A DNA stretch of 64,000 bases from JACVRW01 sp963746825. GTDB lineage: Bacteria; Actinomycetota; Thermoleophilia; Solirubrobacterales; Thermoleophilaceae. A program made the position numbers and the translations under genes. Positions 18,931-26,997 of the stretch are shown piece by piece; position 1 is the stretch's first letter; every line of letters starts with the position of its first letter. The notes beneath the pieces were generated by a model that was given only the letters and a program-made list of their open reading frames with translations, did not search any database and had not been told where the DNA came from. The stretch covers positions 1 to 64,000 of the forward strand of contig CAVVCU010000016.1 of the NCBI GenBank assembly GCA_963746825.1, read 5' to 3'.

Positions 18931-20012
18931 GCGGCCACTTCCTCCAGCTCCTTGGCCACCTGGGCGGCCTTTTCCACAGCGTCGGAGCTGGTGTCCCGGG
19001 CGATCAGGTCGAGCACCCCCTCCTCGATCGCGCGCTGGGCATCCGGCGGCTCGTCGGGCTCTTCGGCCAGCTCTGTGAGCACGCCGGCGATCGTCAGGCC
19101 GCCGTCGAAGCGGTCGAAGATGCGCGGGTCGATGTAGGAGCTGCGGGCCACCGCCGGGGTGTTGCCGAGGTAGTGGGCCACCTCGTTGACCGCGCGGGTC
19201 TTTGCTCGCTTGCGCGAGGTCTTGGTGCCACGAGCCGCGATCACCGAGGAGACCGCGAGAGCCTGGGCGGCCAGCACCGTCCCGCTCCACGTGCGGAAGT
19301 CCTTCGCGCTGAAGTCGCCACCGGTGACCTCCTTGACGTACTCGTTGATCTCCGGCGATTTGACGTCGCGCCAGCGCCCGTTGTCCTTGTAGGCCAGTAG
19401 CTCCTCGCCGCCGCCGCGGCGCTTCTTGAGCGTGCTCACCACGTCGGCGACGACCGAGTCGACCACCTCCTGGACCCGGTGCTGGCTGCCCTTGGCCTCG
19501 TAGTCGAAGGTGATCTCGTCGCCGGATACGGTCACGTGGCGCTTGCCCATGGTCGCGATGCCGTAGGTGTCGTTCTCCTCGGCGTAGTCCTCCGAGCCGA
19601 TCCGAAAGAAGCCCTTGTCCATCAGGCGCACGGCGCAGGCGAGCGCCTTGTCCTTGGGCATCCCCTCCAGGGCGAGATCGCCGGCCACCCGCTCACGCAG
19701 GCGCGGCAGCGCCTTTGCGAAGCTCACCATCGACTCGAACTTCTCCAGGTCCCGGCGCTCGCGCCAGAGGTCGTGGTAGCGGTACTGCTTGCGCCCGGCG
19801 GCGTCGGTCCCGGTGGCCTGGATGTGTCCGTTCGGGTGGGCGCTGATCCAGACCTCTTCCCACGCGGGCGGGATCGCGAGCGCGCGGATGCGCTCGATCA
19901 CGCTCGGGTCCTCGATCTTCCGGCCCTGTTCGTCGAGGTACTCGAAGCCCTTGCCTCGGCGGCGGCGGCTGATTCCCGGTCCTGAGCAATCGGATCGCCT
20001 GAGCCGCGCCAC
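18927..20012 (-). CDS. DNA topoisomerase IB (eukaryotic/poxvirus-like)
   Basis: 361 residues, the length of bacterial TopIB. It relaxes supercoils by a 3'-phosphotyrosine intermediate. The N-terminal GISRRRRGKGFEYLDEQG, WISAHPNGHIQATGTDAAGRKQYRYH, and the catalytic core with RxxK-like GKRHVTVSGDEITFDY, FRTWSGT (catalytic Arg), VAHYLGNTPAVARSSYIDP (catalytic Tyr in SSYIDP) are all present. It converges on the CAP gene with a shared CTAG, so it is not part of the Ku/LigD operon, but its presence 1 kb away adds to the DNA-repair character of the region. Confidence 0.94.
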   Translation of the reverse strand: MARLRRSDCSGPGISRRRRGKGFEYLDEQGRKIEDPSVIERIRALAIPPAWEEVWISAHPNGHIQATGTDAAGRKQYRYHDLWRERRDLEKFESMVSFAKALPRLRERVAGDLALEGMPKDKALACAVRLMDKGFFRIGSEDYAEENDTYGIATMGKRHVTVSGDEITFDYEAKGSQHRVQEVVDSVVADVVSTLKKRRGGGEELLAYKDNGRWRDVKSPEINEYVKEVTGGDFSAKDFRTWSGTVLAAQALAVSSVIAARGTKTSRKRAKTRAVNEVAHYLGNTPAVARSSYIDPRIFDRFDGGLTIAGVLTELAEEPDEPPDAQRAIEEGVLDLIARDTSSDAVEKAAQVAKELEEVAA

Positions 20013-20066
20013 GCCAAGACACTCTAGACCTGCGTTGACGCGGGCTTCTCGGGTAGGTCACCGGGC

Positions 20067-20678
20067 ATGCGCTGCCTCGTGCTCAACTGCACTCTCAACC
20101 CCTCGCCCGCGACCTCCAACACCGAAGCCCTCGCGCGCGTGGTGATGGAAGCCCTCGACAAACGCGACATCGAGACCGAGCTGGTGCGCGTGGTCGACCA
20201 CGACGTGAAGCCCGGCGTGAGCTCCGACGAGGGCGACGGCGACGAGTGGCCCGCGATCCACGACAAGATCCTCGGGGCCGAGATCCTGATCGTCGCCACG
20301 CCCACGTGGCTCGGGCGCCCCTCGAGCGTCGCCCAACGAGTGCTCGAACGCCTCGACGCGCTGCTCTCCGAGGAGGACGACGACGGCCGGCCGGTGGCCT
20401 ACAACCGCGTGGCCGGGGTGGTCGTGACCGGCAACGAGGACGGCGCCCACCACGTGATCTCCGAGATCTCGGGCGGACTGATCGACGTGGGCTTCACGAT
20501 CCCCGGCCAGGCCTGGACCTACTGGAACAAGGGCCCCGGCCCGGGCGACTCCTACCTCGAGACCGATGACGACGAGGGCAAGGAGTGGTCGCACACGACC
20601 GGCCGCGCCATGGCCTCCAACCTCGCCGCCGTGGCGCGGGCGCTGGGCGAGCGGCCCGTGCCGGCGCCGCCGAGCTAG
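20067..20678 (+). CDS. Flavodoxin-like NAD(P)H-dependent FMN reductase family protein
   Basis: 203 residues. The N-terminal strand and loop (LVLNCTLNPSPATSNTEALARVVMEAL) is the FMN-phosphate binding loop of the flavodoxin_2/NADPH-dependent FMN reductase superfamily; the second loop TPTWLGRPSSVAQRVLERLDALL (TPTWxGxPSS) is the isoalloxazine-contact segment. Middle acidic stretches (SSDEGDGDEWP, EEDDDGRP) are typical of a halophile-like or actinobacterial subgroup. The end has PGPGDSYLE and a helix. The reaction is unknown. Its TAG overlaps the stop of the convergent phosphatase gene in CTAG. Confidence 0.85.
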   Translation: MRCLVLNCTLNPSPATSNTEALARVVMEALDKRDIETELVRVVDHDVKPGVSSDEGDGDEWPAIHDKILGAEILIVATPTWLGRPSSVAQRVLERLDALLSEEDDDGRPVAYNRVAGVVVTGNEDGAHHVISEISGGLIDVGFTIPGQAWTYWNKGPGPGDSYLETDDDEGKEWSHTTGRAMASNLAAVARALGERPVPAPPS

Positions 20679-21484
20679 CCGAAGCGGTCCAGCAGGCGCT
20701 CCACCAGGTCGGGGGAGCGCGCCGCCACGGCGCGGGAGCGCATCTGCAGGTCGAGCGCGTCGCCTCCGGGCAGCGCCACCGCGCCGCCCGCCTCCTCCAC
20801 GATCAGCTGCGCTGCCGCCACGTCGACCGAGCGGACCTCGCGCAGGGTGATCATCGCGTCGAGGCTCCCGGCGGCCACCAGGCACATGGACATGGCCACC
20901 GAGCCCAGAGCACGCAGCCGGCGCGCCTCGGTGGCCTCGATCGCCGCGGCGTGCCGGGAGACCAGCGAGGCGCGGGCGGTCTCGAGGCCCAGCACCTCGA
21001 GCGGCCCGGGGGCGAGCGGATCGAGGCGAGTGCCGTCGAGATAGGCGCCGTCGCCGCGCACGGCCCACCACTCACGCGCGGGGTCGAGCTCGGCCACCAC
21101 GCCCACCTCCACGTCGCCCATGCGCGGGCCGGAGGCCATGGCGATCGACACGCATGCGAAGGGCAGCCCGCGCTTGGCGTTCATCGACCCGTCCACCGGA
21201 TCGATCACCACCCGTAGCCGCTCGTCCCCCTCTGAGCCACCGTTCAGCGCCACCTCGCCGCGCTCCTCGGACACCGCGAGCAGGGGAACGCCGGCGGACT
21301 CCAGCTCGGCGAAGATCGCGTCCTCGGCGGCGCGGTCGACGGCCAGAGTCATGTCGCCGCCCTCGCCGCGCCCCTCCTCCACGCTGCGCTCGGCCCTGCC
21401 GGCGAGCTCCCCCACCGCGACGCGAGCCGACGCCGCCGCGCGGCGACACAGATCGAGCCGGTCGGGGTGCGTGGAAGGGCTCAT
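20675..21484 (-). CDS. Inositol monophosphatase family phosphatase
   Basis: 269 residues. The lithium-sensitive phosphatase fold is indicated by LAVDRAAEDAIFAEL, a SEERGEV acidic motif (metal 1), VIDPVDGSMNAKRGLPFACVSIAM (DPxDGxxN, metals 1 and 2) and the C-terminal SVDVAAAQLIVEEAGG (the VD-x-AAG-type third metal site). It could act on inositol-1-phosphate, needed for phosphatidylinositol and mycothiol-type compounds, or on another sugar phosphate such as histidinol phosphate or 3'-phosphoadenosine nucleotides. It diverges from the helicase gene with 22 bp between starts. Confidence 0.88.
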   Translation of the reverse strand: MSPSTHPDRLDLCRRAAASARVAVGELAGRAERSVEEGRGEGGDMTLAVDRAAEDAIFAELESAGVPLLAVSEERGEVALNGGSEGDERLRVVIDPVDGSMNAKRGLPFACVSIAMASGPRMGDVEVGVVAELDPAREWWAVRGDGAYLDGTRLDPLAPGPLEVLGLETARASLVSRHAAAIEATEARRLRALGSVAMSMCLVAAGSLDAMITLREVRSVDVAAAQLIVEEAGGAVALPGGDALDLQMRSRAVAARSPDLVERLLDRFG

Positions 21485-21506
21485 CAGCGGCGTATCCTAG
21501 GCCCGG

Positions 21507-24500
21507 ATGCCCGAGCTCCTCGACGGCCTCAACGCCAACCAGCGTGCGGTCGTCACGCATGAGGGCGGCCCCCTGGTCGTGCTCGGGGGCGCCGGCACCG
21601 GCAAGACACACGCGCTCACCGAGCGCTTCGCCTGGCTGGTGGAGCAGGGCACCCCGGCCGGCTGCATCCTGGCGCTCACCTACTCCGAGCCGGCCACGGC
21701 GGAGATGCGCAGGCGGCTCGAGCTCGCCCTGAGCGCCCCGTACGAGGAGCTCAACGTCTTCACCTTCCCGTCGTTCTGCGTGAAGCTGCTGCAGGACGAG
21801 GCGCTCGAAGCGGGCGTCGATCCCTTCTTCTCGCCGGTCACGCCGGCCGACCGGCTCGCCCTCCTGCTCGACCGCATCGACGAGCTGACGCTGCGCGCGC
21901 ACGAGATCCGCGGCAATCCCGCCCCGCTGCTGGCCAGCTTCGTGTCCCGGATCGATCTCCTCAAGGAGCAGATGGTGTCCGCCGATGAGCTGGCCACGTG
22001 GGCCGGCCGGCTTCCCGAGCGCACCGATTCCGAGCGGGCCGGCGCCGCCCGCGAGCGCGAGTTCGCGCGCGTCTATGCCGACCACGACCGCCTGCTGGCC
22101 GAGCGCGGCGCGCTGGACCGGGGCGACCTGGTGGTGCGGGCCTTCCGCCTCCTGCACGAGCGCCCCCACGTCCGCGAGCGCACGGCCGAGCGCTTTCGCC
22201 ACGTGCTGGTCGACGACTACGGGGCCACGAACTTCGCCCAGCGCATGCTGCTGGCCCTGCTCGTGGAGGAGCACGGGAACGTCACGGTCGCGGCCGACGA
22301 CGAGCGCGCCGCGGGGGCGTTCGGAGAGGCGCAGACCGTGCGCCTCGAGCGCAACTTCCGCTCCGGGAGGCGCATCGTCGAAGCCGCGGCGGCCGTGCTC
22401 GCGCCGGTCGGGCACGCCCCCGCGCGCAGGACCAAGGCCGCGGGCGGCGGGCGCGTCCGCTTCTGGCGCTGCCGCTCCGAGCGGGCCCAGGCCCAGGCGG
22501 TGGCCGCCGAGGCCGAGCGCCTGATCGACGGCGGCGTGGCGGCGGCGGAGATCTGCGTGCTCGTGCACTCGGTGAAGACCGAGGGCGCCACGGTGGCCGC
22601 GGCCTTCGAGGAGCGAGCCGTGCCCTTCCGCACCCTGGGAGCGGCGGCCTACTTCCAGCGCGCGGAGGTCCGCGACGTCCTGGCGTGGCTGCGGCTGCTG
22701 GCCGACCCGACCGACTCGGGCGCCGTCGTACGTGCGCTGAGCCGCCCGCCGATCGAGCTGCGCTCGGTCGACGTGGCGCGCCTGACCCAGCTGGCCCGCC
22801 GGCGCAAGCTCGACATGCCGTCGGCCGCGGCGGCGGCCCTCGAGGGCCCGCAGCTCTCCGAGGAGGGGCGCGACCGGGCCCGGGCCTTTTTGCGCCTGTA
22901 CCGCTCGGCGTCGATCGCCTTCGACGAGCGGCGGCCCGACGCCTTCGTGATGCGCCTGATCGAGCGCATAGGCCTGCGCCGCCAGCAGGTGTTCGCCACC
23001 CACGCCGACACCGTCGAGCGGCTGCGCAACATCGCCAAGCTGCCCGAGCTCGCGAGCGACTACATGAGGCGCGAGCCGCAGGCCACGCCGCGGGAGTTCG
23101 CCCGCTACATGGCGGCCGTGGCCGAATCGGGCCTGCGCGAGGAGGAAGCGGTCGAGCGGCCCTCCGCGCCCGCCGTCTCGATCATGACCATGGCCGCCGC
23201 CAAGGGCCTCGAGTTCGACCACGCGTTCGTGCTCGGCCTGTCCGCCGGCGCCATGCCGGGCCCCGTCCCCGCGGTGGCCGGCGAGGTCCCGGGCGCCCTG
23301 CTCGAGACGCGCTCGGGCGCGAGCGGCGAGACCCACGAGGAGCACATGCGCCGCCTCCTCCACCTCGCCATGACGCGCGCCCGCAAGGGCCTGGTGCTGG
23401 CCTGGGCCGAGAGCGGCACGCCGGGAGCCAACCCGCGGCCGTCTCCCTTCTACGAGGAGGCCCGAGCCGCGGCCGAGATCGAGGAGGAGAGCTTCGAGGA
23501 GGAGCTCTTCGGCCCGGCGGAGGGGTTGCACTCGACCTTCCGGGTGATGCGCGACGAGTTGCTCGACACGGTGGCTCGGGTGGGTGGGCGCCTGGGCGAG
23601 ATGCGGCTCGACACCTACCTCGACGTGGACGAGGCCGTGGCCCGCTACCTCGAGCTGATCAAGGTCGCGGCGCTGATCGAGCGGACCAACGAGGGCCAGA
23701 CGGTGGGGACGGCCCTCACGGAGATCAACGAGATCCTCACCCAGTGCGTGAGCTCCGAGCAGCGCGAGATCTTCGCGGAGTCGGGGCTCGACGGCTGGCT
23801 GCGTGACTCGGGACGCGACCCGGAGGCCCGCCCGGCGGGCTCGGGCAACGGCTCCGAGCCCTCGCTCGACCCGTTCATCCCGCGTCGCGGGCGCGGCCTG
23901 ATGCTGTCGGCGTCGGACATCGACACCTACCGGATCTGCCCGCTCAAGTACAAGTTCGCGCGCGTGTTCCGCATCCCGCAGGAGCCGACGATCCACCAGC
24001 GCTTCGGGATCGCCGTGCACCAGGTGCTGGAGCGCTTCCACACCGAGGGCGGCGGCCCGCTGTCGCGCCTGATGGAGCTGTTCGAGATCTCCTGGCGGCG
24101 CTCGGGCTTCGGCAGCTCCGACGACGAGCAGCAGTTTCGCGAGCGCGCCGCGAGGGCCCTGGAGAGCTACTGGCGCCTGGATCGCGATTCGGAGTCCGAG
24201 CCGGTCTGGTTCGAGCGCTCGTTCTCCTTCCAGCTCGGTCCCCACCTGCTGCGCGGCCGCGTTGACCGCGTCGACCGCCACCCCGACGGCACCTATGAGC
24301 TGATCGACTACAAGACGGGGAAGGCCAAGACCGAGGACGAGCTGCGCGAGGACGTTCAGCTCTCGCTCTACCAGATGGGCGCGCGCGAATCGTGGCGCCT
24401 ACAGACCTCGGCGCAGAGCTACTTCTACGTGCTCACCGGGGAGCGCGTGCCGGTCACCCACTCCGAGGAGGAGCTCAAACGGGTGCGCCAGACGGTGTCC

Positions 24501-24605
24501 GAGATCGCGACCGGCATCCTCAAGCAGCGCTTCGAGCCCACGCCCTCGCCGGAGATCTGCTCGTTCTGCGACTACCGGATCATCTGCCCGGCGGCGGAGA
24601 AGTAG
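21507..24605 (+). CDS. UvrD/Rep-type helicase with C-terminal PD-(D/E)XK iron-sulfur nuclease
   Basis: 1,032 residues. The motor has Walker A GGAGTGKT (27-34), motif Ia ILALTYSEPATAEMRRRLE, motif IV RLERNFRSGRRIVEA, motif V IMTMAAAKGLEFDHAFV and motif VI LLHLAMTRARKGLVLA. Motif II reads LVDDYGATNFAQ instead of DEYQD, and motif III lacks the usual GDxxQSIYxFRGA. The C-terminal RecB-like nuclease begins at SASDIDTYRICPLKYKF and contains RGRVDRVD, LIDYKTGKAK (catalytic) and CSFCDYRIICP, whose cysteines with the earlier one fit a 4Fe-4S cluster as in AddB/AdnB. The likely role is DNA end processing, related to AdnAB; no partner subunit is adjacent. Confidence 0.9.
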   Translation: MPELLDGLNANQRAVVTHEGGPLVVLGGAGTGKTHALTERFAWLVEQGTPAGCILALTYSEPATAEMRRRLELALSAPYEELNVFTFPSFCVKLLQDEALEAGVDPFFSPVTPADRLALLLDRIDELTLRAHEIRGNPAPLLASFVSRIDLLKEQMVSADELATWAGRLPERTDSERAGAAREREFARVYADHDRLLAERGALDRGDLVVRAFRLLHERPHVRERTAERFRHVLVDDYGATNFAQRMLLALLVEEHGNVTVAADDERAAGAFGEAQTVRLERNFRSGRRIVEAAAAVLAPVGHAPARRTKAAGGGRVRFWRCRSERAQAQAVAAEAERLIDGGVAAAEICVLVHSVKTEGATVAAAFEERAVPFRTLGAAAYFQRAEVRDVLAWLRLLADPTDSGAVVRALSRPPIELRSVDVARLTQLARRRKLDMPSAAAAALEGPQLSEEGRDRARAFLRLYRSASIAFDERRPDAFVMRLIERIGLRRQQVFATHADTVERLRNIAKLPELASDYMRREPQATPREFARYMAAVAESGLREEEAVERPSAPAVSIMTMAAAKGLEFDHAFVLGLSAGAMPGPVPAVAGEVPGALLETRSGASGETHEEHMRRLLHLAMTRARKGLVLAWAESGTPGANPRPSPFYEEARAAAEIEEESFEEELFGPAEGLHSTFRVMRDELLDTVARVGGRLGEMRLDTYLDVDEAVARYLELIKVAALIERTNEGQTVGTALTEINEILTQCVSSEQREIFAESGLDGWLRDSGRDPEARPAGSGNGSEPSLDPFIPRRGRGLMLSASDIDTYRICPLKYKFARVFRIPQEPTIHQRFGIAVHQVLERFHTEGGGPLSRLMELFEISWRRSGFGSSDDEQQFRERAARALESYWRLDRDSESEPVWFERSFSFQLGPHLLRGRVDRVDRHPDGTYELIDYKTGKAKTEDELREDVQLSLYQMGARESWRLQTSAQSYFYVLTGERVPVTHSEEELKRVRQTVSEIATGILKQRFEPTPSPEICSFCDYRIICPAAEK

Positions 24606-24606
24606 C

Positions 24607-24822
24607 TCAGCGCAGCGGCGGATCGCGGCGGTCGACGCCGGAATCCGGGTGACGCCCGCGCTCGGTGGCGATGATGAAGAGGCCGATCAGCAGGCCGATG
24701 ATGCCGGCGATCATGAGGATGAGCCCGACCACCTGGATGTCGATGCCCGCCACCGACGTGGTGACCGCATAGCGAAGGATTGCCCCGACCGCGATCAGGA
24801 ATATGGAAGCGCCGACTGTCAT
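24607..24822 (-). CDS. Small two-helix membrane protein (DUF6458-like)
   Basis: 71 residues starting MTVGASIFLIAVGAILRYAV, with a second membrane helix VVGLILMIAGIIGLLIGLFIIA and a short basic, polar tail (ATERGRHPDSGVDRR). This is a recurrent small actinobacterial membrane protein family; I recall the DUF6458 name but cannot check it. Function unknown. It follows the PAC2 gene by 29 bp on the same strand and may share its transcript. It ends 1 bp from the convergent helicase stop. Confidence 0.72.
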   Translation of the reverse strand: MTVGASIFLIAVGAILRYAVTTSVAGIDIQVVGLILMIAGIIGLLIGLFIIATERGRHPDSGVDRRDPPLR

Positions 24823-24851
24823 GGGGCCAGGGTAGCCGCAAACACGGCGAC

Positions 24852-25739
24852 CTAGGACGCCTGGTCGGGTTCGTCCGGGCCGCGTTGGCGCAGGAAGCGC
24901 TGGAAGTCGCGGGCGATCGTGTCGGCGGAGGGCAGTGAGCCCTCGTCCGGCTCGTCGGCCTGCTCCTCGTCCATCGCGGTCTCGAGGCGCTCGACGAACG
25001 CCTTGACCTCCGGGTCGCTGGCCACGGCGGCACTCACCTGATGCTCGTAGTCGTCGGCCGCAGACTCGAGCTCTCCGGCGTCGACCACCAGACCGGCGAC
25101 CCCCTCGAAGCCGCGCACAAGAGCCAGCGCGACCTTGGGATTGGGCGCGGCCGCCACGTAGTGGGGCACCGAGGCCCACAGGCTCGCCGACTCCACGCCG
25201 GCCTGGATGCACGCGTGGTGCAGCACCCCGACGATCCCGGTGGGGCCCTCGTAGCTCGTGCGCTGGAAGCCGAGCTTCTCCACCAGCCCCTTGTCCGACG
25301 ACAGCCCGGTCACGGCCACCGGGCGGCTGTGGGGCACGTCGGCAAGCAGGGCGCCGAGGGTGATCACCTTGCGCACGCCGAGCTCGCGGGCCACCGACAT
25401 GACGTTGTCGGTGTAGCGCCGCCAGCGCAGGGAGGGCTCGGTGGCCTCGAGGACCACCAGGTCGTTCTCCGCCCCGGGTACCGCCGCGGCGGAGATGCTG
25501 CCGTCCGGCCAGTCGATCTCCCGGGTCTGACCCTCGGTGAGCCGGATGTTCGGGCGAACCGCGGTGAAGTCGAAGAACTCCTCGGAGTTGATCGACGCCA
25601 CATCCTGGGAATCGAGGCTGTCCCGGATGAACGAAACGGCCGCCGAGGCCGCCTCTCCGGCGTCGTTCCAACCCCGGAAAGCGCACACCATCACGGGCCG
25701 GTGAAGCTCGGGCCGCCCGTTCCAGATCACGTCGTGCAT
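24852..25739 (-). CDS. PAC2 (proteasome assembly chaperone-like) family protein
   Basis: 295 residues from the ATG at 25,739 (MHDVIWNGRPELHRPVMVCAF). The fold is indicated by FRGWNDAGEAASAAVSFIRD, EEFFDFTAVRPNIRLTEGQTREIDWP, LVVLEATEPSLRWR and VITLGALLADVPHSRPVAVTG. The C-terminal acidic helix (VERLETAMDEEQADEPDEG) and DTIARDFQRFLRQRGPDEPDQ tail are typical of the actinobacterial branch. Bacterial PAC2 proteins occur in genomes with a 20S proteasome and Pup, but their role is unproven. It diverges from the OB-HD nuclease gene by 49 bp. Confidence 0.85.
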   Translation of the reverse strand: MHDVIWNGRPELHRPVMVCAFRGWNDAGEAASAAVSFIRDSLDSQDVASINSEEFFDFTAVRPNIRLTEGQTREIDWPDGSISAAAVPGAENDLVVLEATEPSLRWRRYTDNVMSVARELGVRKVITLGALLADVPHSRPVAVTGLSSDKGLVEKLGFQRTSYEGPTGIVGVLHHACIQAGVESASLWASVPHYVAAAPNPKVALALVRGFEGVAGLVVDAGELESAADDYEHQVSAAVASDPEVKAFVERLETAMDEEQADEPDEGSLPSADTIARDFQRFLRQRGPDEPDQAS

Positions 25740-25788
25740 CAATCTCACCGTACCCGACCCCGTCCGGCGCGCACACGAAAATGTCCGC

Positions 25789-26673
25789 GTGGCAACGATG
25801 GAAGACGCGACGTCTGTCGCCGAGCTGCGCGCCGGAAGCGCCATCGAGGGGGTGTTCGCGTGCACCCGCAAGGACCGGCTGACCACCAAGAGCGGCTCGC
25901 CCTACCTCGCCGTCGAGCTGCGTGACCGCAGCGGATCGATCCCGGCCCGCGCCTTCCGCCAGGCCGATTTCCTGGCCGGTCAGTTCGAGCGCGGCGACCT
26001 GGTGGTCGTGAGCGGACGGGTGGAGCGCTTTCGCGACGAGCTGCAGGTGGACCTGAGCTCGATCCGCCGCGCCGAGGCCGACGCCGACCCGGGATCCTTT
26101 TTGCCCACCGCATACCGCGATCTCGAGGAGCTCGACGGCTTCCTCGAGCACCTGTCGCGGGAGGTCTACGACCCCGACCTGCGTGCGCTGGTCGACGCCT
26201 TCTTCGCCGATGAGGGCTTCCGCGCCGAGCTCCGCCGTGCTCCCTGCACCCGAGGCGGGCACCACGCCTACCTCGGAGGGCTGCTCGAGCACACCGTGGC
26301 GGTGGCCACGCTGGCGCTCGAGACCTGCGTGCTCCACCCCCGCCTGAACTCCGACCTCCTGGTCAGCGCCGCGCTGCTCCACGACATCGGCAAGACGCGC
26401 GAGTTCGAGCTCGGCGCCGACATCGAGCTCAGCCCGGCCGGCGCGCTGGTCGGCCACGTGGCGCTCGGGCTGGGGCTGATCACCGAGCGGGTCGCCGGGC
26501 TCGACGGCTTTCCCGACGACAAGCTCCACGCCGTCTCCCACTGCGTGCTCGCCCACCACGGAGCCGAGTCGCTGCCCGGGCGCCGCTTCCGCTCGGCCGA
26601 AGCGCTCGCGCTCTACCGGCTGAACGCGCTCGACGCGGGCGTGAAGGGCGCGCTGGAGCACGGGTTGCAGTAG
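25789..26673 (+). CDS. OB-fold and HD-domain 3'-5' exoribonuclease (YhaM-like)
   Basis: 294 residues. Residues 1-100 form an OB nucleic-acid binding fold (VFACTRKDRLTTKSGSPYLAVELRDRSGSIPARAF, VVVSGRVERF). The C-terminal HD domain has GGHHAYLGGLLEHTVAVATLA, the metal motif LLHDIGKTREFE and VLAHHGAESLPG. This order matches YhaM/CBF1-type 3'-5' exoribonucleases, which act on RNA and sometimes single-stranded DNA. GRRFRSAEALALYRLNALDA near the end is also in the family. The start is the first ATG, in front of ATMEDATSVAELRAG. Confidence 0.87.
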   Translation: MATMEDATSVAELRAGSAIEGVFACTRKDRLTTKSGSPYLAVELRDRSGSIPARAFRQADFLAGQFERGDLVVVSGRVERFRDELQVDLSSIRRAEADADPGSFLPTAYRDLEELDGFLEHLSREVYDPDLRALVDAFFADEGFRAELRRAPCTRGGHHAYLGGLLEHTVAVATLALETCVLHPRLNSDLLVSAALLHDIGKTREFELGADIELSPAGALVGHVALGLGLITERVAGLDGFPDDKLHAVSHCVLAHHGAESLPGRRFRSAEALALYRLNALDAGVKGALEHGLQ

Positions 26674-26997
26674 CCGCGCGAGCTGCCTGCGCGGTGCGAG
26701 TTGCCGCGCTGCGGTTCCGGCGCTTTAACGGCAGCAATGAGGGTTAGGTGAGCTGCCGCTAGGCAGGGCCGCTCCGCCGGGCGCTGTCCTGCTTTGCCCG
26801 TCGTATAGGGGGTGAAGTCAGGACAGCGGCCTCCGAACCGCGTTACAGCAACGCGACAGAGGCAACACCCCGGCCGAACCACCCTTTATTGCTGCCGTTC
26901 ACGACGCCCGGGGCACACCCCCCTGGACGCATGTAGGACCCCGGCACGTCCCCGATCGGTACCAGCCCGCGCCCGGCCGACCGATTACTGAGCCCGT
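26674..26997. other. 324-bp gene-free region upstream of the PAS-coiled coil gene
   Basis: Apart from the inverted-repeat element at 26,727-26,899, this stretch has no supported gene. The last 98 bp lead to the PAS-coiled coil gene and contain ATCGGTACC-like and CGGCCGACCGATTACTGA sequence just before the ATG, without a clear ribosome site. A reading frame on the minus strand crosses the region but has no recognisable protein. Confidence 0.6.
26727..26899. ncRNA. Candidate multi-hairpin non-coding RNA or miniature inverted-repeat element
   Basis: A perfect 12-bp inverted repeat (AACGGCAGCAAT, 26,727-26,738, and its complement at 26,888-26,899) encloses three further perfect stems. They are CTGCC/GGCAG with a 4-nt loop (26,753-26,766), a 10-bp stem CGCTGTCCTG/CAGGACAGCG (26,782-26,828), and a two-part hairpin GCCTC/GAGGC around CGCGTT/AACGCG (26,829-26,863). 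The arms give a multi-branched junction on either strand. No open reading frame of note fits. It looks like a structured RNA; the 173-bp size with terminal inverted repeats also suits a miniature transposable element, but no target-site duplication is obvious. I do not recognise a known class. Confidence 0.5.

Noticed and set aside
21072..24281. 1,069-residue minus-strand open frame opposite the helicase-nuclease gene
   Set aside because: It mirrors the helicase in a GC-rich frame, has repeated His/Leu/Gly patterns typical of antisense frames, and no domain; the plus-strand gene has clear motifs throughout.
24607..26661. 684-residue minus-strand open frame crossing PAC2 and OB-HD genes
   Set aside because: It runs antisense to the OB-HD gene and only its last 71 residues encode a real small membrane protein starting at 24,822.
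26613..26882. Minus-strand open frame over the inverted-repeat element
   Set aside because: Cys/Arg-rich and no known protein; the DNA is better explained by paired stems.
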